A DNA stretch of 44,389 nt from Verrucomicrobiota bacterium JB024 (GCA_030673825.1 JAUTCS010000010.1:1-44389), one strand, 5' to 3'. Positions 7,385-15,602 are shown, counted from the stretch's first letter. Numbers and translations: made by a program. Notes: a model not told the origin generated them from the letters alone.

Positions 7385-9082
7385 TTAGCGACCGTCGGTG
7401 CCGACGGAACCGGGGTTGTTCCGGTTGGCGACTTGCTCGGCCTGAGAAAGCTGGCTGTTGGCGGCGGTAGCGGTGGCGACCGTGGCCGGAGCATCCGCCT
7501 GCGGGGCGGCGGCGCTGGTGTCGGCGGGAGACTGGTTATCCGCGCCGGTGCCGGGGGCCTCCGGCGCGGGGGTGGCGGGCGCGGGGGTGGCGCTGGAAGA
7601 TGGTGAAGAAGAATCTGCGCCGCTCGCGGGGGAGGGGGCAGCCGGGGCGGAAGCGTCCGATCCTGAGGCGGGGGTAGCGGGAGCGCTGCCGCTCGCCGGA
7701 GCAGTGCCCGAGGTCGCGGGGGATGGCGTAGCGTCCTTAGCGCTGGTGGAGTTGTCCGTCGAAGTGGCGTCCGGCTGGGCGGCGGGCTTGGAGTCCGTGG
7801 TGCCGGAGTCGTCCGTGGATGCCGTGGCGGGGATTTTGGTGCCGGTGGGAGCCGGGGCGGTCCCGGCGGCCTGCGAAGTGGGCGAGTGGCTGCCCTGGGG
7901 GCTGTCGGCGGACGAGGCGGCCTGCTTTTTCAGGCGGGCGTCGATGGCGGCCTTGGCCTTGCGATAGGCGACGACCTGCTTGTCGTTTTCACTGAGCGGG
8001 TCGGTCATGATGATGACGGTGGCGCTCATGCCGGGGAGCATGCGGGCCTTCTGCTCGGGGTCGAGGATGCGGATGCGCACGGGGATGAGCGCCTCGGTCT
8101 TGATGAAGTTGCCCGAGGCGTTGTTGCGCGGGATGAGGGCGAACTCGGACCCGGCGGCGGGGCTGATGCTCTCGACCTCGCCGTAAAAGGTTTCGCCGGG
8201 AAAGGCGTCGAGCGAGATGATGACCGGGTAATCGACGTTCACGCGCTCGATCTTGCTCTCCTTGATGTTGGCGGTGATCCAGGTGTCGGACTTGGAGACG
8301 ACGGCCATGAGGTACTGGTTGGACTGGACGAGGACGCCGGGGCTGATGTTGCTCTGGGCGACGTAGCCCTCGATGGGGCTGCGGATGGCGGTATTTTCCA
8401 GGCGCAGGCGGGCCTGCTCGAGTTCGGCCTTGGCCTGGTCGAGGTTGTAGCCGCTCAGGCGCTGGTTGGCCTGCTCCTCGGAGAGCTGCTTCTGGGCGAA
8501 GAGGGACTGCTTTTCCAAGGTGTTGACGCTGGCCTGCCAGGCATCGACGCTGTTTTGTGCCTTGGTCAGCTGGGATTGGACGAAGCCGGGCTTGTCCTTC
8601 TGCGATTCGAGGTTCTTGACGGCCTCCTGCGCGTCGGAGAGCTGGGTCTGGGCCTCGGAGAGCTGCGCATTGATCAGCTGCACGTTCGCCTCAGCGCTCT
8701 GGAGCTGGGCGGCGTTGAGGCCGGGCTGGCTGTTCGTCCCGAGCTTGGACTGGACGAGGTTGAAGTTCGCCTGGGCGCGCTCGACTTCCCACTGGTAGAA
8801 GCTGTTGTCGAGCTGGACGAGGGTCTGGTCGGTCTTGACGAGATCGTTTTCCTGCGCCTTGACGCCGGTGACGTAGCCCTGCTCGGGGGAGAAGATTTTG
8901 ACCACGAGGCTCTTGACCTCGGCGTTATCGGTGGTGACGCGGGTGCGCTCCTTTTGGATCTCCACGTAGGCGAACCAGACGAAGCCGGCGGCTCCGACGA
9001 TGACAAGCGGCCACAGCAGTTTGGCCACCAGCGGATGCAGTTTGGGCTTGGGTTTCGCCGCAGTTTCGCTTTTCTCAGCCAT
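7385..9082 (-). CDS. emrA: HlyD/EmrA-family periplasmic adaptor with long low-complexity tail
   Basis: The chosen start, MAEKSETAAKPKPK, gives 565 residues; an in-frame extension to 9361 would overlap rpsP and lacks family similarity. A single membrane helix (about 21-40) is followed by a lipoyl half (KIFSPEQGYVTGV), an alpha-helical hairpin coiled coil (about 98-235), the second lipoyl half (RSPIEGYVAQSNISPG) and a beta-barrel region to about 365. The protein would bridge the EmrB-like pump towards an outer-membrane channel. Residues about 388-565 are almost entirely Ala, Pro, Ser, Thr, Gly and Asp, far beyond the usual EmrA end near 390. Confidence 0.92.
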   Translation of the reverse strand: MAEKSETAAKPKPKLHPLVAKLLWPLVIVGAAGFVWFAYVEIQKERTRVTTDNAEVKSLVVKIFSPEQGYVTGVKAQENDLVKTDQTLVQLDNSFYQWEVERAQANFNLVQSKLGTNSQPGLNAAQLQSAEANVQLINAQLSEAQTQLSDAQEAVKNLESQKDKPGFVQSQLTKAQNSVDAWQASVNTLEKQSLFAQKQLSEEQANQRLSGYNLDQAKAELEQARLRLENTAIRSPIEGYVAQSNISPGVLVQSNQYLMAVVSKSDTWITANIKESKIERVNVDYPVIISLDAFPGETFYGEVESISPAAGSEFALIPRNNASGNFIKTEALIPVRIRILDPEQKARMLPGMSATVIIMTDPLSENDKQVVAYRKAKAAIDARLKKQAASSADSPQGSHSPTSQAAGTAPAPTGTKIPATASTDDSGTTDSKPAAQPDATSTDNSTSAKDATPSPATSGTAPASGSAPATPASGSDASAPAAPSPASGADSSSPSSSATPAPATPAPEAPGTGADNQSPADTSAAAPQADAPATVATATAANSQLSQAEQVANRNNPGSVGTDGR

Positions 9083-9244
9083 TATTAATACGCATAGGGC
9101 GAAGCCTCCCGCTGGCAACACTTTATGCCCCCGGAAGCCCCGCCGGAGAAAAACCTGCATAAGAAAGGTTGACAGGAGGGGGTAAAAAGCCTTTTTTCTC
9201 CTGCTTTTCCCAAAAGAACCCGCAGACAAGAGGATACTTTTTAC

Positions 9245-9529
9245 ATGGCACTCCGAATCAGATTGCAGCGTCACGGCGCTTCCCACGCGCCGGTTTATCG
9301 CGTGGTTGTCACCGAATCCACCCACCGCCGCGACGGCCGTCATGCCGAAGTGCTCGGTCACTACAACCCGAAGGCCCGTGGCCAGGACGTCGAGCTCAAG
9401 CTCAACCTCGAACGCGCGGACTACTGGATGGGCGTCGGTGCCCAGCCGAGCGAAACCGCCCGTTCGCTGATCAACCGCGCCCGCCGCGAAGCCGGCGCTC
9501 CCGCCGCCGAAGAAAAGACCGAAGCCTAA
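9245..9529 (+). CDS. rpsP: 30S ribosomal protein S16
   Basis: A 94-residue protein starting MALRIRLQRHGASHAPVYRVVV, the conserved S16 N-terminus; it helps assemble the 5' domain of 16S rRNA. AGGA stands about 13 bases before ATG. A TTGACA hexamer lies at 9169-9174 but the expected -10 is poor. It is the first gene of the rpsP-trmD-rplS-rplI run. The usual next gene, rimM, is missing and a terminator-like hairpin follows. Confidence 0.98.
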   Translation: MALRIRLQRHGASHAPVYRVVVTESTHRRDGRHAEVLGHYNPKARGQDVELKLNLERADYWMGVGAQPSETARSLINRARREAGAPAAEEKTEA

Positions 9530-9550
9530 GCTTCGACCCCTTTAGCACCG

Positions 9551-9582
9551 AACGGCTTCTCTCGACGAGGAGCCGTTTTTTG
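9551..9582 (+). terminator. Intrinsic terminator/attenuator after rpsP
   Basis: The stem ACGGCTTCTC/GAGGAGCCGT has one G-T wobble and a five-base loop. It is followed by TTTTTTGTTTATT. Its position inside the rpsP-trmD run suggests that S16 is made in excess of TrmD by partial termination. Confidence 0.8.
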
Positions 9583-9593
9583 TTTATTAATTT

Positions 9594-9675
9594 CCGCCCG
9601 CGAAGACACGCGAAGGAACGCGAAGCGGATGTTTTGTTTTTTCTTCGCGCCGCTTCGCGTGTCTTCGCGGGCAAA
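9594..9675. repeat. Inverted-arm repeat, CGCGAAG type (between rpsP and trmD)
   Basis: The left arm (9594-9628) contains GCCCGCGAAGACACGCGAAG and a further CGCGAAG unit with a period near 10. The right arm (9643-9675) is its inverse and ends GCGGGCAAA. Only about 14 bases separate the arms, so the mRNA could fold into a long hairpin just before trmD. Related copies lie at 33211-33443, 37126-37210 and, as one arm only, 11611-11650. Confidence 0.75.
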
Positions 9676-9693
9676 TTTCCAGACCGATCTCCC

Positions 9694-10368
9694 ATGCTGA
9701 ACCGTATCGACCTGCTGACGCTCTTCCCGAAGATGGCGGAGGGCTTCCTGACCGAGAGTATCCTCGGGCGGGCGGTGGCGCACGGGCTGTTGGAGATCGG
9801 GGTGCACAATCTGCGCGACTGGTCCACGGACAAGCATCACCGCGTGGACGACCGGCCCTTTGGCGGCGGGGCGGGGATGCTCCTGATGCCCGAACCGCTT
9901 TTCGCCGCGATTGAGCAGCTCAAAAGGCCCGAGACGACAACGATTTACCTGTGTCCGGACGGCGAGCCGCTGTCCACACCGATGGCCCGCGAGCTGGCCG
10001 AAAAACCGCACCTGTTGCTGCTCAGCGGGCACTACGAGGGGGTGGACCAGCGTGTGCGCGACGTCCTCATCGACCGCGAGGTGTCCATCGGCGACTACGT
10101 CCTGACCAACGGCACGCTCCCGGCGGCGGTCCTGATCGACTGCGTGGTGCGGCAAATTCCCGGTGTTTTAGGTGAAGAAAAATCCTTGACGCAGGACAGC
10201 TTCAACGACAATTTCCTCACTTTTCCTCAATTCACGCGTCCGGCGGAGTTCCGCGGGATGAAGGTTCCGGAGGTCCTGCTCAGCGGCGACCACGCAGCCA
10301 TCGAGCGCTGGAGAGAGGAAGAAAGAAGGAGACAGACCCGCCTCAGACGGCCCGATCTAAACCCTTAA
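9694..10368 (+). CDS. trmD: tRNA (guanine37-N1)-methyltransferase
   Basis: Start [14 protein letters not shown] gives 224 residues; an ORF extending upstream into rpsP is only an open frame. TrmD methylates G37 next to the anticodon and prevents +1 frameshifting. The SPOUT-knot AdoMet loop [14 protein letters not shown] and the [12 protein letters not shown] segment are clear. It is slightly short at the C-terminus, ending in a basic [14 protein letters not shown]. It lies 164 bp behind rpsP with a terminator and an inverted repeat between, and 43 bp ahead of rplS. Confidence 0.97.
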   Translation: MLNRIDLLTLFPKMAEGFLTESILGRAVAHGLLEIGVHNLRDWSTDKHHRVDDRPFGGGAGMLLMPEPLFAAIEQLKRPETTTIYLCPDGEPLSTPMARELAEKPHLLLLSGHYEGVDQRVRDVLIDREVSIGDYVLTNGTLPAAVLIDCVVRQIPGVLGEEKSLTQDSFNDNFLTFPQFTRPAEFRGMKVPEVLLSGDHAAIERWREEERRRQTRLRRPDLNP

Positions 10369-10411
10369 TTTTAGTATCCATCCGGATACACCGCACCAAA
10401 CACCTTTCGCC

Positions 10412-10780
10412 ATGCAAGCGATTCTCGAAAACATCACCAAAGACCAACTCAAGACCGACCTCGTGAAGTTCAAGGTCGGCGACGGCGTGCGCGTGCACAC
10501 CAAAGTGCGCGAAGGCGACAAGGAACGTATCCAGATCTTCGCTGGCATCGTGATCTGCCGCAAGGGCCGTGGCATCTCCGAGAGCTTCACCGTCCGCCGT
10601 ATCTCCTACGGCGAAGGCGTCGAGCGCGTTTTCCCCGTGAACTCCCCCAACATCGAAAAGATCGAGGTGGACCGCGAGTCCGTGACCATGCGCGCCCGCA
10701 TGTACTACCTGCGCAGCCGTATCGGCAAGCAGGCCAACAAGGTGAAGGAAAAGCGCCTCGTCGAGGCCCAGCGCGGCTAA
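10412..10780 (+). CDS. rplS: 50S ribosomal protein L19
   Basis: A 122-residue protein with the L19 signatures [20 protein letters not shown] and [19 protein letters not shown]19 sits at the 30S-50S interface. It follows trmD in the normal order. A small hairpin, GTATCC/GGATAC (10374-10389), lies in the leader before it. This could be a regulatory leader, but six base pairs are weak evidence. Confidence 0.98.
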   Translation: MQAILENITKDQLKTDLVKFKVGDGVRVHTKVREGDKERIQIFAGIVICRKGRGISESFTVRRISYGEGVERVFPVNSPNIEKIEVDRESVTMRARMYYLRSRIGKQANKVKEKRLVEAQRG

Positions 10781-10822
10781 GCCGGCGCCCTCACGCCCAC
10801 AACCCGAGATTCTATTTTCCCA

Positions 10823-11329
10823 ATGGCAACGAAAGACATCCTCCTTCTCGAGCCCGTCACCGGCCTCGGTGGCGAAGGCGACCAGGTCAGCGTCAAGGCT
10901 GGCTACGCCCGTAATTTCCTGCTCCCGCGCAAGCTGGCCCTGCCCGTCAACCGCGCGAACCAGAAGTACATTGATGCCCTCCAGAAGCGTCGCGCCGAGC
11001 GCGAAGCCAAGGAGCTCGGCCACGCCCAGGAGCTGGCCGCCAAGATCGAAAAGATCAGCATCGCCATCGCCGTCAAGACCGGCGAAGGCGGCAAGATGTT
11101 CGGCTCGGTGACCGCCCAGGACCTGATCGACCGCCTGAAGGAAGAAGGCGTCGAACTGGACAAGAAGCAGATCAACCTCTACAGCCCGGTCAAGAGCCTC
11201 GGCAAGCACACCACCAAGGTGAAGCTTCACCCGGAAGTCGCCGTCGAGTTCGAGTGGGAAGTCGTCTCCGAGAACCCGATCGAAGAAACCGAGGAAGCCG
11301 CCGCCGAAGAGGCCCCCAAGCAGGACTAA
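10823..11329 (+). CDS. rplI: 50S ribosomal protein L9
   Basis: A 168-residue protein with the typical two-domain L9 layout: N-terminal globular domain (LLEPVTGLGGEGDQVSVKAGYARNFLLP split over residues 7-33), long connecting helix rich in Glu/Lys, and a C-terminal domain with GKMFGSVT. The last 18 residues are an acidic Ala/Glu tail. L9 genes usually accompany rpsF-rpsR; here it closes the rplS run 42 bp after rplS. Its stop codon is the loop of a perfect 7-bp hairpin. Confidence 0.97.
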   Translation: MATKDILLLEPVTGLGGEGDQVSVKAGYARNFLLPRKLALPVNRANQKYIDALQKRRAEREAKELGHAQELAAKIEKISIAIAVKTGEGGKMFGSVTAQDLIDRLKEEGVELDKKQINLYSPVKSLGKHTTKVKLHPEVAVEFEWEVVSENPIEETEEAAAEEAPKQD

Positions 11330-11382
11330 GTCCTGCACCTGTGATCCTTCGGATCACGGATGGCTTTGCTGAGCAAAGCCAT
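11320..11382 (+). repeat. Three-hairpin repeat, type I, copy at the rplI 3' end
   Basis: Hairpin 1 is GCAGGAC/GTCCTGC (11320-11336) with the rplI stop TAA as its loop. After ACCT comes hairpin 2, GTGATCC/GGATCAC (11341-11357), and then hairpin 3, ATGGCTTTGC/GCAAAGCCAT (11360-11382). Order, linkers and flanking GGATGGC and CCATGG match the copy at queD, while stem bases differ in pairs. The usual terminator lies separately downstream at 11410. Confidence 0.75.
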
Positions 11383-11409
11383 GGAGTAACCGAAAAATCC
11401 TTTCATTCA

Positions 11410-11443
11410 AAACCTCCGTCCGATTTCGGGCGGAGGTTTTTTG
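11410..11443 (+). terminator. Intrinsic terminator of the rpsP-rplI run
   Basis: The stem AACCTCCG..CCG/CGG..CGGAGGTT with an ATTT loop is followed by TTTTTTGTTTTG. An almost identical terminator follows the lipoprotein gene at 37062-37097. Confidence 0.9.
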
Positions 11444-11498
11444 TTTTGAGGAGCAGCGGGCACGTTTATGCGGTTCACTGAGCTTAAACGTGAGAATA

Positions 11499-11570
11499 CT
11501 TTTAACCACGGATGACACGGATAGCTCGGATTGTTCTTTATCTGTGCCATTCGTATCATCCGTGGTTAGA
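11499..11570. repeat. Inverted-arm repeat, TTAACCACGGATGACACGG type
   Basis: The left arm TTTTAACCACGGATGACACGG continues with a third CGGAT unit (period about 10, 11499-11532). The right arm (11540-11570) is the inverse, ending ATCCGTGGTTAGA. Only a few bases lie between the arms. With the type I module, the terminator and the single CGCGAAG arm this fills the gene-free stretch 11330-11663. Confidence 0.7.
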
Positions 11571-11610
11571 TAACAAGCGTTATCAACCGTGAGAAATCCC
11601 CTGCCTCGGG

Positions 11611-11650
11611 GCGTTGCCTTCGCGCTTCTTCGCGTGGCTTCGCGGGCAAA
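11611..11650. repeat. Single CGCGAAG-type arm (right end only)
   Basis: CTTCTTCGCGTGGCTTCGCG followed by GGCAAAT matches the right arm of the elements at 9594, 33211 and 37126. No matching left arm lies within 100 bp, so this looks like a solo or partly deleted copy. It lies just downstream of the MFS transporter stop. Confidence 0.6.
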
Positions 11651-11663
11651 TCAAAGACAGCGC

Positions 11664-13208
11664 CTACACCAGGTCGGCGTCGGCTGCTTCCTCTTCGCTA
11701 AGCTCCTGGTCGGTGGGGCGTCGGCCGATCTTGTCGAGGCTGATGCCCTTGGTCTCGATGGCGAAGATCGTGGTGACGATGGCGCCAAGGATGAAGGCCC
11801 CGACGAGGATGAAGAGCAGGGCCTTGTCGCCGATGGACTTGAGCAGGATGGGGAAGAGGAAGGCGGTCAGGACGGCCCCGATCTTGGCGAAGGAGGCGGC
11901 GAAGCCCGCGCCCTTGCCCCGGATGTGCGTGGGGAAAACCTCCCCGGCGATGAGGTAGGTCATGGCGTTGGGGCCGAGGTTGGTCATGAAGAAAAAGAGC
12001 ATGAACCCGACGAAGAGGACGGGCATGTTATTGCCGCCGCCGGCCTGCATGGAGAGGGCAGCCAGCAGGAGGCCGACCGCGCACCCGATAAAGCCGATGA
12101 TCTGGAGCTTGATGCGGCCCAGTTTGTCCACCAGCAGGATGGCAAACATGATCCCCACGACGAAGAGCAGGTCCATCACCGCCGAACCCTTGGCGGCGAG
12201 CATGTCGTTGTGGATGACTTCGGAGAGGGTGTCTGTGACGGATTTCTGGCCGATGAGCGTGGCCAGGATGGTCGGGGTAAAAATGCCGATCCCGTAGGTG
12301 CCCAGGTCCTGGAGAAACCACGGGATGGAGGCGAGAATGGTGGCCTTGCGGTGCTGCTTGCTGAAGAGCATCCCGTAGTGGTCGGCGGGGGGCTTGGCGC
12401 CGTTGGCGAGGGGATTGGACAGACGGATCTCGCGCGGGTACTGCGGGCGGCGGCGCAGCAGCCGGTGGGTGGCCTTTTCGGCCTCCTTGATCCGCCCCCG
12501 CGAGACCAGCCAGTGTCCGCTGTCGGTGACGAAAAACCGCCCCGCGATGACCAGAATGGCCGGGATGACGGCGCTGGCGTACATCCACCGCCACGCGCCT
12601 GCGGTGGGATTTTCAGCTAAAATGACATAGCCGACGACGGTGCCGGTAAGCGCGCCGACCGCCTGAAAGGCAAAGGCGCTGAGCACGAGCCGCCCGCGGG
12701 CGCTGGTCGGGATGCTTTCGGAGATGACCATGTGGGCTGTTGGGTAGTCGCAGCCCAGGGCGATCCCGATGCCCAGCAGGAAAACCACGATCCACAGAAA
12801 GCTCGGGGCCAGCGACACCGCAATGAGGAAGACGGTGAAGATGATCATCTCCGCGATGAACATGCGCTTGCGGCCGAAGACGTCGGCCAGGCCGCCCAAG
12901 GCGGTCGCCCCTATGAGGATACCCGCCAGGGTGGCGGCGGTGACGAAACCCTCCGAGGAGGGGGCGAGCCCGAACTGCCGGGAGATCAGCGGCAGCGCCA
13001 CCCCGGTCATAAACACGACCATTCCCTCGAAAAACTTCCCCGCGCAGGCCAGCGACCAGATGCGCCACTGCATGTGGGTCATGGGCGTATTGGGGGCGCG
13101 GGTCCCGTCGGCCCAGATCGGGCACTCGTCGATGTACTCTTGTACGGTCCGGGCGCGCGCGGGCTGACCTGGGTCCGGCTGGAGGCGAGTGGCTGGATTC
13201 TCGGACAT
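11664..13208 (-). CDS. MFS transporter, sugar/metabolite:H+ symporter type
   Basis: From the ATG at 13208 the protein has 514 residues; in-frame starts at 13223 (ATG) and 13271 (GTG) are also possible and no ribosome site decides. About 12 membrane helices follow a cytoplasmic N-terminus of roughly 50 residues. GGLADVFGRKRMF is MFS motif A between helices 2 and 3, and SGHWLVSRGRIKEAEK resembles the sugar-porter signature after helix 6. Substrate unknown. The gene is monocistronic, with a single CGCGAAG arm downstream. Confidence 0.85.
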   Translation of the reverse strand: MSENPATRLQPDPGQPARARTVQEYIDECPIWADGTRAPNTPMTHMQWRIWSLACAGKFFEGMVVFMTGVALPLISRQFGLAPSSEGFVTAATLAGILIGATALGGLADVFGRKRMFIAEMIIFTVFLIAVSLAPSFLWIVVFLLGIGIALGCDYPTAHMVISESIPTSARGRLVLSAFAFQAVGALTGTVVGYVILAENPTAGAWRWMYASAVIPAILVIAGRFFVTDSGHWLVSRGRIKEAEKATHRLLRRRPQYPREIRLSNPLANGAKPPADHYGMLFSKQHRKATILASIPWFLQDLGTYGIGIFTPTILATLIGQKSVTDTLSEVIHNDMLAAKGSAVMDLLFVVGIMFAILLVDKLGRIKLQIIGFIGCAVGLLLAALSMQAGGGNNMPVLFVGFMLFFFMTNLGPNAMTYLIAGEVFPTHIRGKGAGFAASFAKIGAVLTAFLFPILLKSIGDKALLFILVGAFILGAIVTTIFAIETKGISLDKIGRRPTDQELSEEEAADADLV

Positions 13209-13418
13209 AACAGCGAGCGCCATTAGCAGCGATTCTGGGCTTTTCCCGCAATCCTTATCCGGGGCCGTCACCTAATCTTAACATGGAGATTCCCGCCCGT
13301 AATTCCTCTTAAAGAAGACAGTTGCGGAAGGATTAGCGCTTCAAGTAAACGTTAGCTTTTTGCGGATGCCGCCGGACTTCATGCAGTTGCACAATAACGT
13401 GGGGCGGGCGTCGGGGCT

Positions 13419-13452
13419 CAAAAAAAGCCTGCCGGTGCGGGACCGGCAGGCT
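13419..13452 (-). terminator. Intrinsic terminator of clpP
   Basis: A perfect 11-bp stem, AGCCTGCCGGT (13426-13436) with ACCGGCAGGCT (13442-13452), is followed on the minus strand by a run of seven T. It lies 24 bp after the clpP stop. Confidence 0.92.
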
Positions 13453-13476
13453 GTAAAGGGAAGAAGGCTGGGAACC

Positions 13477-14097
13477 TCAGATCTTTTCCACGATCTTGTC
13501 CACCAAGCCGTATTCGATGGCCTGGGGGGCGGTCAGGTAAAAGTCGCGGTCGGTGTCCTTGGCGATCTTTTCCAGGGGCTGACCGGAGGAGGCGGCGAGG
13601 ATGTTGTTGAGCTCGATGCGGAGCTTTTCCATTTCCTCGGCCTGGATGTTGATGTCCACCGCCGGAGCGACGATGCGGCCCATGATCAGGGGCTGGTGAA
13701 TGAGGACCCGCGCGTGCGGGAAGATGAAGCGGTTGCCCTTGTCGGCCCCGCAGAGCAGGATCGAGCCCATGCTGGCGGCCATGCCGGTCACGGTGACGCG
13801 GATGGGCGAGCTCAGGAGCTTCATCGTGTCATAGACGGCCATCCCGGCCGTGATGGAGCCGCCGGGCGTGTTGAGGTAAAAGTCGATGGGCTCGCCGGGC
13901 TTGTCGCAATCCAGGTAGAGGAGTTTTTCCATCACCTCCTGCATGGATTCGTCGTTCACTTCGCCCCAGAGGAAAATCTTACGCTGTTCGAGGAATTTTT
14001 TCTCGGCCAGCATGCGGAAGGTACCCTTGGGTTCTTCCTTGCCCTTGTCATCGCACCCGCAGTCGAGGCGGACCGTGTCTTTGTTGAGTATGCTCAT
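13477..14097 (-). CDS. clpP: ATP-dependent Clp protease proteolytic subunit
   Basis: The start MSILNKDTVRLD gives 206 residues; an upstream in-frame ATG at 14139 adds 14 residues without similarity. ClpP forms the tetradecameric peptidase barrel used with ClpX or ClpA. Catalytic S109 in GMAASMGS and H134 in VLIHQP are visible, and the Asp is expected in the ATDRD-like DTDRDFYLT segment. The N-terminus before RMLAEKKFLEQR is about 28 residues and contains a CGC motif. No clpX is adjacent. Confidence 0.96.
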   Translation of the reverse strand: MSILNKDTVRLDCGCDDKGKEEPKGTFRMLAEKKFLEQRKIFLWGEVNDESMQEVMEKLLYLDCDKPGEPIDFYLNTPGGSITAGMAVYDTMKLLSSPIRVTVTGMAASMGSILLCGADKGNRFIFPHARVLIHQPLIMGRIVAPAVDINIQAEEMEKLRIELNNILAASSGQPLEKIAKDTDRDFYLTAPQAIEYGLVDKIVEKI

Positions 14098-14281
14098 AGC
14101 TGTGTTTGGCAATGTAGGTATGACGCGCGGATTTACCAATCAAAAATGCGAAATGCTCACGAGACGGCGCAGACCGGGCGCGTAGGCAGTGTAGATGAGG
14201 AGTGTTATGATGCTTGCTTATAGAGTTGCCCGGGGCATGTTGACGGATTAAGACACCGGCCTAAGCTCCGATACAACTCCC

Positions 14282-14659
14282 ATGCCTGTTACGTCCACCT
14301 CAGCCCTGACCTCCGAAGAGGTCGAGGAGTGCCCCGCCCGTGCGGGCCTGCTCGACTGGTTCAAGCCCTGGGTGCGCCCCGAGCGCAGCATCATGAGCTG
14401 GGAAGAGGGCGAAGGCGTGCATTCGCAAAAGCAGCTCATCCGGGTCCGTCCCGGCGTCCGGCTGGACCTGCTGGAAGAGGAGGACAACGAGCGGGCGCGT
14501 TTCCAGGCCGAGCTCAGCCACTTGAACGAACGCGGGTACTACCAGCTCAAGGTTTGGCCGCGCACGACACGGGAGTTCTGCGAGGACCAGATATCGCTGC
14601 TGGCAACGCTGCCCGGCGGACGCGAAAAGCTGTACAAGATCCGCGTGTGCGTGGATTAG
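14282..14659 (+). CDS. Hypothetical protein, 125 residues
   Basis: Not recognised. The protein is hydrophilic and acidic in the middle (LLEEEDNERARFQAELSHLNERGYY), with no signal peptide or membrane helix, so it is probably cytoplasmic. Conserved-looking features are LLDWFKPWVRP near residues 23-33 and CEDQISLLATLPGGREKLYKI near the end. Coding is supported by codon usage like the neighbours and by a frame without better competitors. A weak TTGACG (14240-14245) with TAAGCT 16 bp further on may be its promoter. Confidence 0.6.
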   Translation: MPVTSTSALTSEEVEECPARAGLLDWFKPWVRPERSIMSWEEGEGVHSQKQLIRVRPGVRLDLLEEEDNERARFQAELSHLNERGYYQLKVWPRTTREFCEDQISLLATLPGGREKLYKIRVCVD

Positions 14660-14742
14660 TGAATGACGTCAGGATGGCCTGAATCGACGGCTTTTCTGCG
14701 AGCCTGCTTGACCCCCGGTGGGGAGCGGTTTTGCTGACAGGT

Positions 14743-15405
14743 ATGGTTATCTCGAAGCGATTTGCCCTGGCGTTGGCTGGTTGTCTGGGGGCGGTGGCGT
14801 CCCTGCACGCGGAGCTGACCTGGGAAGCGAAGCAGGTGACGGTGGAGGCGGCTTTCGGCCAGCCCTCGCTGGAGGCGGTCTATTCTTTTAAAAACACCGG
14901 GACTGTCCCCGTGCGCGTCGTCGAGGTGAAAACCTCCTGCGGGTGCACTTACGCCGCCGCCAGTCAGGAGCTGGTCAAGCCCGGCGAATCGGCAGAGGTG
15001 GCCGCGTTTTTCGAAACCGAGGGGCGCGAGGGGCCGCAGCATTCAACGATCACTGTGCTGACGGATGAAAAGGACCACCGCGAGACTGTGCTGAGTTTCC
15101 GCACGGATATCCCCCCGGCGGCGAGCCTGCCGACGAGGGCGGTGAAGTGGAGCGCCGCGGACGCACGCGAGCCCAAGACGCTCCTCATCCCGGTGGAGGC
15201 GGGCGTTAGCCTGCAACTGCTCCCGCCCAAGCGCCCGCTACCCGTCGCGGTGAAGCTGGAAAAGGCCGACCTCGACGGCAAGCCCGGCTACCACCTGACG
15301 CTGACTCCGCTCGACGGCGAGAAAAGCGGTTCGGGCATTCTGCCGATCGAGGCCCACTGGGGCGAAGGGCAGTCGCGCCTCTACAATATTTACGTGCGGT
15401 TGTAG
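14743..15405 (+). CDS. Exported DUF1573-domain protein
   Basis: The ATG at 14743 gives 220 residues; a TTG four codons earlier is an alternative. A signal peptide (ISKRFALALAGCLGAVASLHA) is followed by a DUF1573-type immunoglobulin-like domain: VYSFKNTGTVPVRVVEVKTSCGCTYA, with the typical F-x-N-x-G and SCGCT motifs, then LVKPGESAEV. Proteins of this family are common in Bacteroidota and Verrucomicrobiota; their function is not established. The second half (about 130-220) is unrecognised. It stands alone, 83 bp after the hypothetical gene. Confidence 0.82.
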   Translation: MVISKRFALALAGCLGAVASLHAELTWEAKQVTVEAAFGQPSLEAVYSFKNTGTVPVRVVEVKTSCGCTYAAASQELVKPGESAEVAAFFETEGREGPQHSTITVLTDEKDHRETVLSFRTDIPPAASLPTRAVKWSAADAREPKTLLIPVEAGVSLQLLPPKRPLPVAVKLEKADLDGKPGYHLTLTPLDGEKSGSGILPIEAHWGEGQSRLYNIYVRL

Positions 15406-15479
15406 CCAGGAATAAAGTGACTTTGCTTTGTTAGGACGCGGGAGATTTGTGCTGTGTGCATCATCCGGTTCCGGGGAAA

Positions 15480-15563
15480 CGTCGCTACGCGACGTCATTT
15501 TTTCCTTAACCTCAAACCGTGGGTTAAAACCCACGGCTAATGATCAATCGTCGCTACGCGACG
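15480..15563. repeat. Direct copies of a 15-bp palindrome bracketing a hairpin
   Basis: CGTCGCTACGCGACG occurs at 15480-15494 and again at 15549-15563. Midway between them is a perfect 9-bp hairpin, CCGTGGGTT/AACCCACGG (15517-15536). No gene is visible in this 267-bp gap between convergent genes. Confidence 0.7.
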
Positions 15564-15602
15564 TATGAACGCAGACTGTGTGCGGGGAGAGTGGCAAGGG
15601 GC

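Noticed and set aside
5818-7494. 558-codon frame overlapping the EmrB-like gene on the same strand
   Set aside because: Translation is Arg/His/Pro-rich, the typical out-of-frame product of a GC-rich gene; the membrane-protein frame is clearly coding.
9245-9270. Sigma-54 type -24/-12 promoter (TGGCAC ... TTGC)
   Set aside because: The spacing between the two elements is 11 bp instead of about 5, and it lies within the rpsP coding sequence.
9083-9361. N-terminal extension of the EmrA-type adaptor by 93 codons
   Set aside because: It would overlap the start of rpsP, and family similarity begins at the ATG at 9082.
11330-11663. tRNA or small RNA gene in the gap after rplI
   Set aside because: All secondary structure is explained by the hairpin module, the terminator and repeats; no tRNA arms or CCA end are seen.
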